Source: Capronia americana (taxonomy: Eukaryota; Ascomycota; Eurotiomycetes; Chaetothyriales; Herpotrichiellaceae). From it: DNA of 64,000 bases. Every line of letters begins with the position of its first letter. Position 1 is the first letter of the stretch. The notes below the pieces were generated by a model. That model had not been told where the DNA came from. It saw only the letters and a program-made list of their open reading frames with translations, and searched no databases. The stretch is from NCBI GenBank assembly GCA_016110215.1, contig JADWQD010000008.1:310001-374000 (forward strand), in the 5' to 3' direction. Shown in pieces: positions 10,926-23,905 of the stretch. Position numbers and translations under genes: made by a program.

Positions 10926-11861
10926 GAGATTTTGCGGTCCGAACATTTGCTACAGTGTGTGGTCGTTAGGGGCAGTGAATCGTCAACCTCGCTGTCGCTC
11001 ACCTGACTTCCTGGTTCATCGTTGAACGACATGCAAGCGGGAACGGAAGTAGTCTTCAACAGGACAAGGCTTGACAGAACGTGTTCTATGAAGAAACAAT
11101 ATGATGATCGTCTTCTGGCTGACCATCCAGTTTGTCACCTCAGTGTTTCCGAGGCTGAGTGCACCAGGCGCTCGTGAGGCTGGCACGCTGAGGCCTTTCA
11201 GACCCGTTCGCTGATGGCTGTCGTTTGAGTCTCGTTTGGTCCCTGGTGTCCCTGTCATGTGGCGTTTGGCACCCAAGCGTCTTGTGCAGCTGACCAGCGG
11301 GCCAACCCCCACGGTACCACCGGCGCCCCGAACGTCACTGGCCGAGGATGCCTAGCGCTATGCCCAAACAGACGCCCGAGAACCCCTCGTTGGCCAACCT
11401 GCATGAGCCCGGGCGGCACTTATCGCTGTGGAGCAGATGTCTGTCGTGGTAACCTAGTCCCTACGTAGCACGTCAGTCTGCTGGAGATCTGCCTGATTTC
11501 TCCGACTGAAGACCGTTCCTGCGCGCCTGGCTTTGGCCGGATTAACGGACAGGTCTAGACAGACTACAACACCTGATATATGTTCGCTATACACTGTAGG
11601 CACTCAGATTCTCTGATTGGAAGACGACAAACGACGCGGGCCCGGCCTGAGAGAAGCGTCTCCAACCTCGAACCGCTTTGTGCTGATCTCTGATCGTTCG
11701 CCGTCCCCCATGTTGACGTGCATGTCATTGTCCAGGACTGGACTTCTTTCCTCCATCAAACGTCGTTGACACCCTTGAGTACGCCCTTTGCACCCGTCAT
11801 GAAAGCGTCGACAGGATAGCCATCACATCTGGGAGCCAGGAAGGCTCAAGTCACCTTCGAC
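10926..11861. other. Intergenic, upstream of atg2
   Basis: Contains the deaminase 3' flank and the atg2 promoter and leader. Short frames on both strands show no domains. Confidence 0.5.
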
Positions 11862-14800
11862 ATGTCGTACTTCCTTCCGTCGTACTTCCAGAAGCGCCTT
11901 CTTCGATACCTCCTCAACCGACTTGACTTCCTTGACTCGGACGAATTTGACCTCGACAACCTGGGACTCAAATGGGGTCAGCGAACCGTCGTCGAACTCA
12001 AGAATGTGGGCATCAAGACCAAGAGAGTAACTGACCTTCTTCAACTCCCGCCTTCCCTCGTCCTCACTCACGCCTCGATCAAAGTCCTCCGCTTGACCGT
12101 TCCGTCAGACCTCCATATATCTGGCATCGAAGTCGAAGTCGAAGGCGTGGATGTCATAGTGAGTGTCCGACCACAGCTCGCCGCAGGAGCAACGGCACCA
12201 AGTTCTCGTTCAAAAGGTGGATTTGCCCCAAGCAAGACAGACCGAGCGAACCTCCCTCGGTTATCCTCTCCTTCCGTACATGATCCTGGTGGCAGACATG
12301 GAAGACCAGGCCACTTGGAGCTGTCTCAAGTCATTCCAAGATCAGAAGATTTGGCTGCGTCGTTTCTGGAGGCAGAATCACCTGGAGAAAGAGATGAACT
12401 ACAAGCGGCCCTCGAGTCACAGTCGCAGATGCATATGCAGGAATCTGTGGTATCCTCAGCCTCGAGTGATGATGTAGGTCTCGGCATGCCGGGTGGACTA
12501 TCACTGCCTACCTTCGTCGCCAATTTCCTCAAGGGTGTGGCCGACCGGTTGGCTGTCAAAGTCAAGGACGTCAGCGTCGTCGTGGAGATGGACCTCTCGG
12601 CGCCCGGTGTTGGGTCAGCAGAGAGCACCAAGTTCATGCTTTCAGTTGGCAACATCGGCGTAGCGGCACTGCAGATGACAGGAAACGACGAGACTCGGCC
12701 AGATACGAGGCGATCGGTCACAATTGAGGATATTCAGCTGTTTGTTCTATCCGAGTCTGAGGCTTTCTCTGAATTCTCGGGCTTGAGCTCGCCCAAATTA
12801 ACCAGATCACGGCCTCGACTGTCACACCCGACCAGTACCCACAGTAACAACAGCAACAGCGGTCCGTCGAGCAGCGCCAGTCTCAGCCAACACTCAGATC
12901 GGTCAAAGCTCTCATCTGCCTCTTTAAACAATTCTGGCCTTGGAATCGGACTTGAGGACGCAGCTCTGTCGGATTCTACCATCTTTGGGAGATATTCGAG
13001 AACTGTCCCTGTCTTGCGAGACTCATCAGATGAATTTTTCTCGACTGATAACCGGGCGTACGCGGAAACAGCCCAGAGAACAATACATCAGGGCGGTGCT
13101 CAGGTCGCCCAACACTTGAGTGATCATCCGGAAGATTTGGAAGCGTCTAGGACGTTTACGCACGCCGAGGCGGAGAGTATGTACATGAGCGCAATGAGTG
13201 ATATGCCAAACATGCCCGGTGGGTTCGGATGGTCACAACCAGTAGCCGAACCGGAGCCAGATCAAAACTCTCAGGAGTCCGAAGACCTAGATGATCCGCC
13301 AGTTGCCTTGACGCAAGGGACTACGCAGCCCGATCGAGAAGAAGATGTCCCGACGACAGCGCAGCGACAATCTTCCAGCGATCCGGGCGGATTAGCTGGT
13401 GAGGGCGTACTTGAGGGTAGCCTAGCATCATATTTCCGATCTCGGATTCTACATGTCGATTCTGTGCGGTTACAGGTACCCGAGCCTCATCACCAGGAGC
13501 CTTCCTCGAGTGATCAGGGGCCGATTTCACCACCCCGTCCAAGTCACGCTTCTCAGATCCGTCACACCCATGCCGGAGGAAGAAGCTCGCCGAGTACCTT
13601 CCTGAGCGACTCGCGCTTACAGTCTGCCCGCTCAATCGGTCAGGAGCAAAGCGTTGCGCAGTCAAAAGACAATCTGAGCATCGATATTGGTGTTGTATCC
13701 GTCGACCTCGACATTATGATCTGTCGAATTCTTGTTAGAGCGGCGCAGACTGCTTCGGACGCGGTTCCACCAGCTGCAGAGAAGTCCAAAGTTTCGGCTC
13801 CAACTCAGAAGTCTTCTCTTCCCGATATCAACATCAAGGAGATATCCCTAAACGTATGCGAGTCAGTGCCGAAGAAACCACCGAGCAACGTCGGGGTACA
13901 GACTATCGAGTCGATGCTGTCCGGCCAGCAAGCTCTCCTGAAGTTGTCCTTCTCTTCTATAAACCTCTCGGCAATGTCAACTCCAGAAGGCCAGCGACTG
14001 TCAATATCGAAGATCATGATGACTCACGGCTCAAGAGAAGTGCTTTCATTCGTCGACTCGATCAATGTACGAGACTCCATCGCGACCAGTTCCATGCTCA
14101 GACCTCATGATGTCGTGGTTACCATGATAGGCAATCGATACGAAATCCAGATCAAACCTGTTCATGTGGTCTTGGACCTTTTGGTCATTGATGATGTCCT
14201 TAGTAGAAGTGGCGGCTTGAGCTCACTCTTGGATCTGGGAAACTCCATTATGTCAACAAATACGGTGAAAGGGCCGGCAACTGCGCCGGCACCTGAGGCG
14301 AAGCTGCGTACGGTGAGGTTCAACGACCCTCAGAGAAGACCGCGTGCGGAAAGCGATCCGTTATCGACATCGTTGAAAGTTGATGTTAGAGTCTCAGGAG
14401 CAATTCTTGACTTGATCGGATCCGAGTCTTCTATCCAGATCAAGTCTTCGGCCATCAAAACGGTCTACCGCGACAACAATGTCAGGCTGGTCATTGACGG
14501 CGCCGCTATCGAAGGTCCATTACTTGGCGGCTCTAGGTCTCGCGGGGACATCTACGCAAAGATCCGCAATATCGAACTCCACTATTCGAACTCCCCGGAC
14601 GACGACGATCTGGACAGGCTGCTGTCTCTAATCACGCCTTCGAGCGACAAGTACGACCAAGATGACGACATCATGGTTGATACGCTGCTGAGGCAACGCC
14701 GGAAAGGTGGTGTATTACGCCTCGCTGTCGGCGACCTCCAGGCTGGGGCCCTGGGACTGCGCTGGGTTCCGCACCTCACCAAGGTTGCCGACGAAATGTC

Positions 14801-17800
14801 GAAGCTTTCATCAGTCACCAAATATCTACCTGAAGATGATCGTCCTGGTGTACTTACGTTCGCCCTGCTCAAGAAGCTTGACTTTCGCTTCGATATTGAT
14901 GAAGAATTTGGTCCGCTCAGACTCCAGGCCGAACTGGCGGAGGGAGCTCACATCAATGTTCCTTCACTTGCTGCGGCCCAAATCGCAGCCTGGACACTAT
15001 CACGCAACGGTGATGTCGTGATAGGTGATGTGCTTCCCCAGAGCAAGACTGTCCTAGGGCCGCCCATGTTTATGTGTCGCTTCATCGCAGATGAGATGGA
15101 TCCAACTGTCCGATTAAAGCTCTCAAACACGTGCATCGAGTACAAGGTACCTGTGATTGTCGCCCTCACGGCGCTTGCCGAGCGCCTGAAGGCAGAGGAG
15201 ACGCTCGACAGGCAGACCGTTGGTTCGCCTCCCTCCAGTCCATCTTTGTCCAGTGGTAGTGGTGCCGATGCACATTCGCTGGCCCGGAAGATCAGAGTTT
15301 CTGTTGCTTTTAGAGATTCAGCAATTGCACTCAATCCCGATCAAAACCCAGCAAAGGGCCTTTTCGTACTGACCGACGCCGTCATACGGCATGAGAACCA
15401 GAAGAGGGGGTCGACTGATTCTCTGGACATCAAAAAGGCTTCTCTCTTGATCATCAATGATGTCTCCACCGTTGGGCTGGAATCTGGCAATGTCGACCAC
15501 AAACTGTATTTTGAGGAGAACGATCAAGTCCAGCAGTTGACCAAGGCTGGCTTCGTCCCTGTCGGTTCAATGTCATCTGCCTCTGCCATCATCCATGTTG
15601 TCGAGGACAAGGTCAATTCTGAAAGCCGACTAGACATTGAATTCCGCAACAACCTGCTTTTTCTCGAGACTTGTGCCGACTCCACTCAGACTATGATCCA
15701 GATCCTAGGTGGATTAGCTCCTCCATCGCCGCCGTCAAAGATCGCAAAATACCGAACGGAGGTCGTTCCGATCCAGCATATGCTGGCTTCGTTTACGGGT
15801 AACGCTTTCGTGTCGGAGCCAGGCCCCGAGCTCGGTCTTCAAGCTTCACGGCAAACAGTCACTGCCAGATCCGCGAAGGACGAACCCGAATCCGACGATG
15901 ATGAAGAGGACGAGAATGATTTTGTGGGCATGTATGGCGACGCTGATGATGCAGACGACGAAATGACCGCAAGCCACGTCGAATCAGATCTCGGCCGTTC
16001 GACCATGACTGAAAGCATCCACATAGCTCCAGTAGGTGCTACAGGCTCCGACGCTGGCGATATGAGCGACAGTGTGATGATGCACAGCCTCTTGGACTTC
16101 AGAGAAGATCACTTCATACCCAAATCTTCCGTTGGCGGCACGGCACATCGATGGAATTCGACCCACAACACATACGGCCTGGCAACTGACGCAATGTTTG
16201 AACAGTCGCCATTGAAGATCCGCATCAGAGACGTTCACGTCATATGGAATCTGTTCGATGGATACGATTGGCAGTCTACCAGAGACACGATCTCACAAGC
16301 TGTGAAGGAAATCGAGAACAAAGCTATGGCACGACGTCCTCGAAGCAGTAGCCGCATTCCCGGGGCAGACGAAGAGGACGAGTCTGTCATTGGAGATTTC
16401 TTGTTTAACTCGATTTACATTGGCATTCCGGCAAACAAAGATCCACGCGACCTGGCAACCGCTATCAATCACGATATCGACGACATGGTGAGCGAGACGG
16501 GCAGCTATGCTACGGGGACGACAGTCACCGCCACTACGTCCAGACGCACATCAGGGAACGTACCACGTCAGAAGAAGCTCAAACTCCACCGCAGCAAACA
16601 TCACAAGATGGCATTCGAGCTGGAGGGAATTTCAGCCGACTTTCTAGCATTTCCTGCTGGTAGCAGTGAAGTACAGAGCTCAGTCGATGTCCGCATCAAG
16701 AAGTTGGAGATCTTCGATCATGTCCCGACGTCAACGTGGAAGAAGTTTGTCACATATATGCAAGACGCGGGCGAGCGCGAACACGGCGCCAATATGGTCC
16801 ACATTGAACTGCTAAATGTGAAGCCAGTCGCGGATTTGTCAGCCTCGGAGATGGTGCTGAAAGTCACCGTCCTGCCATTGAGACTGCATGTTGATCAAGA
16901 CGCACTCGATTTCTTGACGCGATTCTTCGAGTTTAAAGATGACAGCGTCCCAGCTGCCAGTGGGCCGTCAAGTCCACCGTTCTTACAACGAGCGGAGATC
17001 AACGCTGTGCAGGTCAGACTCGACTACAAGCCCAAGAAAGTGGATTATGCAGCACTGCGGTCAGGCCGGACCACCGAGTTTATGAATTTCGTTGTTCTTG
17101 ACCGTGCTGACATGGTCCTACGCCGAGTGATCTTGTACGGGGTGTCCGGATTCGACCGTCTAGGTCTCATGCTGAACAGCATCTGGACGCCGGACGTGAA
17201 GCGTAACCAGCTGCCGGGAGTCCTGGCTGGTTTGGCCCCCGTCCGACCTCTCGTTGACGTTACTAGCGGCGTACGAGACCTTATCGCGGTGCCCATACGC
17301 GAGTATCGCAAGGATGGACGAATCGTTCGAAGCATTCAGAAGGGGGCGTTGGCGTTTGCGAAGACCACGGCGACTGAGCTGGTCAACCTCGGGGCAAAGA
17401 TGGCAATTGGTACACAGCAGATTCTACAAAACACCGAAGAGCTCCTCGTGTCTGGCGAGCAGCAGGGCGACGGGGACGACGAAGATGAGGGCCGAAAACA
17501 GATTTCGCTGTATGCGGACCAACCCATCGGCATCAGACAAGGATTGAGGACGGCATATACAAGCCTGGAACGGGATTTGCTGATTGCAAGAGATGCAATC
17601 GTGGCAGTTCCCGGCGAGGTCATGGCCAGTAGCTCTGCCAAAGGCGCTGCTGCAGCCATCTTGAAACAGAGCCCAACCATCATTCTGCGGCCGGCGATTG
17701 GAGCCACGAAGGCCGTTGGGCAGACATTGATGGGCGCTGGCAACATGCTGGACAAGCAGAACCTGCGGAGGATCGACGAAGTAAGTTTGGCTTTCGAGTG

Positions 17801-17844
17801 CATTGTCCAATACTGACGAGGGTTAGAAATACAAGCGGCACTAA
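11862..17844 (+). CDS. atg2: Autophagy-related lipid-transfer protein Atg2
   Basis: Bridge-like lipid transfer protein that moves phospholipid from the ER to the growing phagophore together with Atg9 and Atg18. Model: exons 11862-17780 and 17827-17844, 1978 aa. The 46-bp intron 17781-17826 (GTAAGT...CTGAC...TTAG) gives a last exon of 18 nt coding KYKRH. Reading on through the donor would instead add a short unrelated end. The N-terminus MSYFLPSYFQKRLLRYLLNR is the conserved chorein-type start that contacts the ER. The long middle contains Ser-rich disordered segments (about residues 120-200, 300-420, 450-600) between conserved beta-rich parts, and acidic stretches near 1350. The region near GVSGFDRLGLMLNSIWTPDV through AIGATKAVGQTLMGA is the conserved C-terminal part. 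Length fits filamentous fungal Atg2 (about 2000 aa). Start chosen at ACATGTCG after a pyrimidine-rich leader. Confidence 0.95.
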
Positions 17845-19337
17845 TACGTATGGTCGGCGCGACAGCCATTGTGCACAACCGGGGCGTTGACACAGAAAGG
17901 GCACCATGGTGGCATTGGGTAGCATAGCCTGGGCGTTGGACAGCCTGTTGTTTGATTGTATGTGTGCATGTTGCATTTGTCGCGCACCTGCGACAACCGG
18001 TGAAGCGGCCAATGGCCTCGACATAAGCCATGAACAGACTGTGCATACCCTCATGAGATACAAGGCAAGGCGTTTTGGGGGGGGCGTGTCAGACGGCATA
18101 GGAAGAGCATTCCCATTTGTTTCCGATAATTGCATTTGCATTTGCACCCGTGCTGTCTCTTGTGTCTTTTTGCGTGACGTCGCATATTGGAATCCGTCGT
18201 TCCCACTGTGCTGACAGTTTCTGGTAGGAGGCGACCTGTCGCGACAAGTCATCATACGCTCTTCCGGCTACTACCGACAACACACGAGGACTACAACGCA
18301 TGTTTTGCGGCGCATTTGGACATGTGGTTAAACTATCTGGTGATGGCTCTGGATGGTCCTGGGTACTCCGGATCACACTATCAGAAGACTGGCTGCGGTA
18401 TATTTTCCGCTCTTCCACCTCCTTTACCCTCAGGATCGAGCGATGGATGGTGGAATCACGGCTGTGCACAGATCTTCCTTGCTGACCACTACCCAAAGCA
18501 GTGTGCTCTCTGACACGAGACTCCAAATCTGCCTTGAGACTTGGTGGACTGGAACAGGAAATATCATGTTGTGCCAATCATGCTACGCGCCTTCGTCTGC
18601 ACAGTCGAAAGGAGCGGAGACCAAAGCGTCTGTTTCAAGTATGGCGATTCGCCTGCAGACGCCCTTACTGCCATCAGGGGCCCCGCGTGGTTTGCAATTG
18701 CCCAATGGCATAATGCCTCGGGCGGTGTACTGTACGAACGAGTAGGGTCCAACGCCACGTTCTTCCGTAGGGCGCGTGTAGAAGGACCTGGGGTAGGATA
18801 CGTCAAGCCTTGCATCAGCGGATTCAGGACGAAACGGGGCGGTGTCACGAGATGGGGGGGGGTTGCGAGGCTGAGCCGCCGAGGCTGCCTGAACGGTTCC
18901 GCGTTTTGGGCCCCAGAGTGGCGCTCATTGGCTGATTGGTCGGCTCGTTCAAGAGGCGTGAGGCTGTGTCCCTCCAACAAAGGAGATCAGTTGCAATGCC
19001 CACAAGAGTGGAATCTCAGGCGAAAGAAGCTTCGTTAACTATGAAACCAGCCGTGAATCGCCTCCAGATTTCACTGCCATGTTCAAAGTCGCCTTACTCG
19101 GCAGACTTTCATTGTAGCTGAGGGAATCGGAGGTCATGCAACCCGGAACAGAGGCTATATATGCGCGTAGCTTCTTGCTTTGAGTTCAGTAAACTAACAA
19201 GACTAGAAGAAAGTGTGTTTACAGGCCAAGTCAAAGGCTCCAACCTTCTTGTTTGATACGATCAGAGCAAACTCTGATCCATCGCCGCTTCTCCCCCGGC
19301 CACGTCACTTCACTGACAGAGGCAAACAATCCTCAAA
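17845..19337. other. Intergenic, 1.5 kb, no gene recognised
   Basis: Contains 3' flank of atg2 and upstream sequence of the vWA gene. Several open frames of 100-165 codons overlap in all phases, lack ATG or domain support and look random. G-runs occur near 18074 and 18854. Confidence 0.5.
19156..19162 (+). promoter_or_regulatory. Possible TATA box of the vWA-protein gene
   Basis: TATATAT about 180 bp upstream of the first ATG of the vWA gene, followed within ~100 bp by pyrimidine-rich leader sequence. Position and sequence suit a core promoter; this is inference only. Confidence 0.35.
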
Positions 19338-20357
19338 ATGGCCACGCTCACCCTTGTGCGCTGTGACACTTGTCACCAACACCCTCACTCCAAGATGGAC
19401 AAGTTATTCAGGAAATTCTCAACTAAATCCCAGAAGACGAGCGTTGCATCGCGCTCAAGTTCAAATGCGTCACAGAGACAGTCGCCCATCGCGGCGGCCA
19501 GAAACAATATGAACACAAACAACCCGTTCGCCACGACAGTGCCAACCCGCCGGCCAGCAGCAGCTGAACCGCCGCCACCCTACTCACCGCCTGCCGAGAC
19601 CAGCGCCGCCCCTGCCAACAGCGTGCCCTTCTCCCCAGCCGATCTGTCCACGACGATGCAAACAGGTGACGACTCACCCTACGCATTCCTCCGCACCTTT
19701 GACACCATCTTCCTGATTGACGACTCGGGCTCGATGGCGGGCCGCTCGTGGCGCGAGACTTCCTCCGCACTCGCGGCAATCGCCCCGATCTGCACAGCTC
19801 ACGACCCCGACGGGATCGACGTGTACTTCCTCAACCATCGGAACCCGCACAGCGCGAACGGTGGGTACACCAACATCACGACCACCGCGGCGGTGCAGAG
19901 TCTGTTTCAGAACGTAAGACCTCTGGGCGGCACACCCACAGGCACGCGGCTCAATCAGATCCTGAAACCCTACCTTGTCGAACTGGCAGACAGCCTCGAA
20001 CGCCAAGCCCACGGCCACGACGCCACGGTCAAGCCCCTGAACATCATCGTCATCACCGACGGCGTCCCCTCGGATGATGTCGAGAGCGTGATCGTCTCGG
20101 CCGCCCGGAAACTCGACTCCATGTCCGCAGAGCCCTGGCAGGTCGGTGTCCAGTTCTTCCAAGTCGGCCGCGAACCCGAGGCCAGAGATATGCTCCGAGA
20201 ATTGGATGACGCGCTGTCAGGAGAATACCACATCCGTGACATGGTCGATACGGTACCCTGGAGTGGAGAAGACGGCGACGAGGGCCTGACCGGACAGGGA
20301 TTGCTCAAGGTCTGTCTCGGCAGTGTGGTCAGACGATGGGACCGAAGACAGGTGTAA
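19338..20357 (+). CDS. von Willebrand factor A-domain protein
   Basis: Cytosolic-type protein with one vWA domain, expected to bind a divalent metal and a protein partner. Single exon, 339 aa from the first ATG (CAAAATGGCC); a second in-frame ATG at 19395 (MDKLFRKFSTK) would give 320 aa and looks like a more natural basic start. Residues ~20-110 are Ser/Pro/Ala-rich and disordered. The vWA domain runs from about 115 to 330 with a complete MIDAS set: DDSGSM, then Thr in PLGGTPTGT, then ITDGVPSDD. There is no signal peptide or membrane segment. Such stand-alone vWA proteins are common in filamentous fungi, but their function is largely unknown. Confidence 0.85.
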   Translation: MATLTLVRCDTCHQHPHSKMDKLFRKFSTKSQKTSVASRSSSNASQRQSPIAAARNNMNTNNPFATTVPTRRPAAAEPPPPYSPPAETSAAPANSVPFSPADLSTTMQTGDDSPYAFLRTFDTIFLIDDSGSMAGRSWRETSSALAAIAPICTAHDPDGIDVYFLNHRNPHSANGGYTNITTTAAVQSLFQNVRPLGGTPTGTRLNQILKPYLVELADSLERQAHGHDATVKPLNIIVITDGVPSDDVESVIVSAARKLDSMSAEPWQVGVQFFQVGREPEARDMLRELDDALSGEYHIRDMVDTVPWSGEDGDEGLTGQGLLKVCLGSVVRRWDRRQV

Positions 20358-22751
20358 AAATGCGATTCTTGCCAATGGAAACGGGAGGGTTGTTTATTTC
20401 AGCGATTGACTGCACAAAAGGGCAAACCTTGCCTCTTTTCTTTCTCGTTACGAGAGGCCACGGGTATTTTACATCCCATTGCGTTCCACACGCTACGAGG
20501 GATAAACGGCGAGGTTTTTCTGAGTTGCCAGTACTCCGTATTCGTACCGGCCTCCTTATCTCTATGTATTACTAGTTTTCGTCCTACGGCATCGAATCCC
20601 GCCCGGATGGGTGGGACGAATCCAGGATTTTCCTGAGGCGCAACCGAAATAAAAGAAGTAAGAAAATTACAAAAGACCTTCCTTCCTCGATCCCATGAAT
20701 CTAAAGTCCAGAAGGGAGTCGAGGTCTGACGCATAACAGTGAAAATGAAAATGAATATGAATATGAATATGAAGTGAAACACGAAAGATACGAGACCAAG
20801 GCATTCATTCATGTTCTAATTTGTTTAACGCATTCCGCGTATGTACCTGCATGCCTACTTACTTACTTCCTAGAGTGTATTGATGTAAAGTACCGTGTAG
20901 ATACCTAGGTAGATAGCTCTCGACTTTCCTCGACCAGCTATCCTACATACAGTCCATACATGTACGCATTGAAGCGCGTAGCGTAGTGTGTACCTACGAC
21001 ATGACATGCCTTTTACGACGCGACCTCGATTCGATTCGATGGGATACATTGCAATGCATTACATTTCCGCTGCGTCAGCGTCATGATACGAATGCGAATG
21101 CGAGGCTTGAACTTCCGTGGGATCCATGATTTGCAAGTACACTATCCAGCGGAGAGGCGAGCTAGAGCCTCGATCTTTTTGCCTGGTTCGTTGAAGAAGT
21201 TGATTGAGCACCAGTCCGACATTTCGGCGATGTATTCAAATTCGCCCCCATGCTCCCGCAGTCTTGGCGTGAACAACCCTGGCGACATTGTTATTGCGAG
21301 CCTCGGCCGACAGACGGGATTGTACAAACTTATCCGGAATTTCGCTCGGGAGAAATGAGTCCACTTCTCGAGAGTTGCGTATCTTCCAGCAAGGTTAAAC
21401 CCCACCGCGAACTTCTATCGCTCAGATATGATCTTGGACCGGTTTCCCTTCGGCGGGTGTATCCAGGCGCATCTTCGGACACCTGAGATCTGGTCAGCTG
21501 ACTTCCGCCCCTTGGGACATCCACTTACAATACCCATGATGACGAATTGATAAGACCTGCTTCGTCCTGGCCTGGTCGTTGCGCCATCAGCTTGATTGCA
21601 CGAACGCCGTATAGCAACCTCTACTCGTACAGTTCTCGTGATCATGGTGTAGCATGTGATGATGTGCTCAGGTACCCTTTCCGGACATGCTGTCCGAGGA
21701 AACACAGTCCGACTTCTGCACAACTTGATGTCTTGGTCATTAGTGTTTGCGTTGGACGTGAACTCTCAAGCTCTCTTCTATGGCGGTTCTCGAAGCGTTC
21801 AGGTCCCGACCAATGTTGAATTTCGTGACTGGCCATATATCAATGCTTTGCGGCATGGCTTTTAAGGACTGCGAGTTTCGAAATGCGCTACGAGAACGGG
21901 CGTTGCATTGACTGTACGTTCTCGCCGTGGCTCATGATATAGAACGCGGGGAAGATGCTCAAGACCACGAATTTGCCCGTCAGTCGCAGTAATGCATGTG
22001 TATGGACGGTGACTTGAGCGCGGAGCAAACCCAGCAGAGAGTGCAGCCTATGCACTGCTGGGTACCCAAGAAACCTTTTTCGCTAGTCGCGACAAGATGC
22101 GGACAAAGGATGCGAAGGATATGGAATGCCCTGCAGCTAGTAAACATGACAGCTGGTCCGGAACGGTTGCCGGAACTAATGTATCTGTTCGGCTCAAATA
22201 AAAGATTGCGCGGCTCGGTTCTGGGTTAACCCCAGTAAGCTCGATAAGCTGGCAGCGATGGGTAATGCGTGGACCTAGACTTCGTGCTCCAGAAGTTTCG
22301 GCCCAAGCTTCCCCGAACGGACATTTCCCCGGCTGATTGAGGTGTCCCCGGTGTACTGAGTGGACTGCTTCATGCATTAACTTTCGCTCGAGCCGTAATC
22401 AGAGCCTGGGCAATCGATACCTTTTTTGTTCAAGAATCAGTAGGCACTGATACATTGAAGTACGAACTGCCGTCTAGCGCGAGCAGCTTGGCCAACAGTA
22501 CCGGCCTGGTAGACAGGCAATTCTGCCCGCCCCTGGTGATGTCGTAGGGACTGCGTCCACCTGACTGTAGAAATTGAAACAGGATCGGACGTTCCATCCT
22601 GGCCGGGACGACTTGGGCCCTCTGTGCCCCAAGTTGTGCTTGTGTATTGCTAGTCTCGTTTAGATGTAGCCTCCGAACCCAGGAACGGCGCCGTATACAC
22701 TCGTATCAGCCTCGGGCTTCAAGCGAAGCCCAACGACCAAAATGTGCATGC
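20358..22751. other. Gene-poor stretch, 2.4 kb
   Basis: No coding region is convincing. The first part (20640-21080) has simple-sequence tracts such as GAATAT repeats, TTAC repeats and short palindromic CCTAGG/TACCTAGGTA sequence. The remainder has only frames of about 60-110 codons scattered on both strands. No transposase, reverse transcriptase or terminal repeats seen. Confidence 0.5.
20741..20773. repeat. Simple repeat, (GAATAT)n-like
   Basis: Short tract of GAAAAT and GAATAT units, five or six copies, in non-coding DNA after the vWA gene. It is a microsatellite-like run with no visible function. Confidence 0.7.
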
Positions 22752-23905
22752 TCATCTTCTGCTCCTCGACGTGGCCCACATTGCAATGAATTCAATCTTC
22801 TCCTTGACGCCGAGACTGACTCTCTTGACACGCCCCAGTCTGGCCAGCGCTTCAGCAACCTTGTCAAGAAATTCTCTTTCTTCTTTGGTCAAGGAAAGTT
22901 CTTGTTCTTCCCCCCCGCTGCCAACGAGTGTATCTGCATCACTGCTGACCCCGTTATCTGATCCCAAGGTGTCGAAATAGTTTGTAGTGTATGATGATGT
23001 CACTTTTGCGGCCACAATGGGCTCCTTTGCTGAAGATAATCTCGCGGAATTGTACACAGCCTCTGCTATGCGAATGCGAATACAATGCGACGGCTTGCTG
23101 CACAAATTCCAGAGGAAGGAGAGGTAGCAGTGAGGAATAGGGGTTGTAACATCTGGAGGTGTGTATCGAAGACTAACCGGGAAAACCTTCGTGCGTGGAG
23201 GAATGGTCACAAGGCTCGGACTCAAAGGTAAGATGCCTCTGCCGTTCGTCGTTGTACATTCGGGAAACACGGCGATAATGCGTCCGGGATTCTGCTTGAC
23301 CAACGTTTCAATGTCGACCAACCTGGCATTATATGGTGGCTCAAGCTTTGGGTGAGCGAATGTTCGGTAAATGGCTGTTAGCAGGGATATTGGTTCAACA
23401 AGTCTCGTGTATGGGTACGTCGCAGCGAAGATGGGATCGAAGATGGCGGCCAGATATAGGGGATCGATAGGCGAAGCGCTTGAAGATGTGATGACGGAGC
23501 CTTCTTGAGGGATTTTGTTCTTGTTCTGCGCCAAAGACCTGCAAAACATCAGCACGTGCTGCGAGACTCTTTGTTTCGTCTTACCCTTTCTTTACCCCAT
23601 CGATTTGTAGATCTATCCACCAAATTCCTGGTATCCCCAATATGCACCACAATGTAGCCTTCTTTCCCAGGACACCGAGAGGCATCCACTGTAGGACGAG
23701 GAAGTATGACAGGGCGAAGATAATAAGTAGGGGCACGCGACAGATGTACAAGAAGACGTGGAGCGGTAGCGCAACGCCAGCAGACTCGGTGGGTATGGGA
23801 AGGAATGGAGCGATACCAGAGCCTGAAAGCTTACAATCAGTCTAATGCAAGTATCAACGTCGAGACACACACACCTTTATCACGAAACTGCGAGAATCTC
23901 TCCAT
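22752..23905 (-). CDS. Loa1/Vps66-type lysophosphatidic acid acyltransferase-like protein
   Basis: Membrane protein of the PlsC/LPLAT superfamily; yeast Loa1 (Vps66) acylates lysophosphatidic acid and affects lipid droplets. Model on the minus strand: exons 23905-23875, 23822-23585 and 23538-22752, 351 aa, with introns of 52 and 46 bp. Exon 1 codes MERFSQFRDK and exon 2 continues GSGIAPFLPIP, the family's conserved start, followed by two hydrophobic segments. The acyltransferase block I reads SVITSSSASPIDPLYLA: the Asp is present but the positions of the usual Asn-His of NHxxxxD are both Ser. Block III is FPECTTTNGRGIL, with Cys where many members have Gly. A Ser/Gly/Glu linker (~residues 270-300) precedes a short basic helical end. 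Family assignment is strong; catalytic activity is questionable given the missing His. Confidence 0.88.

Noticed and set aside
18541..19038. 165-codon plus-strand frame
   Set aside because: Opens with TTG, composition looks random, no splice signals leading into it.
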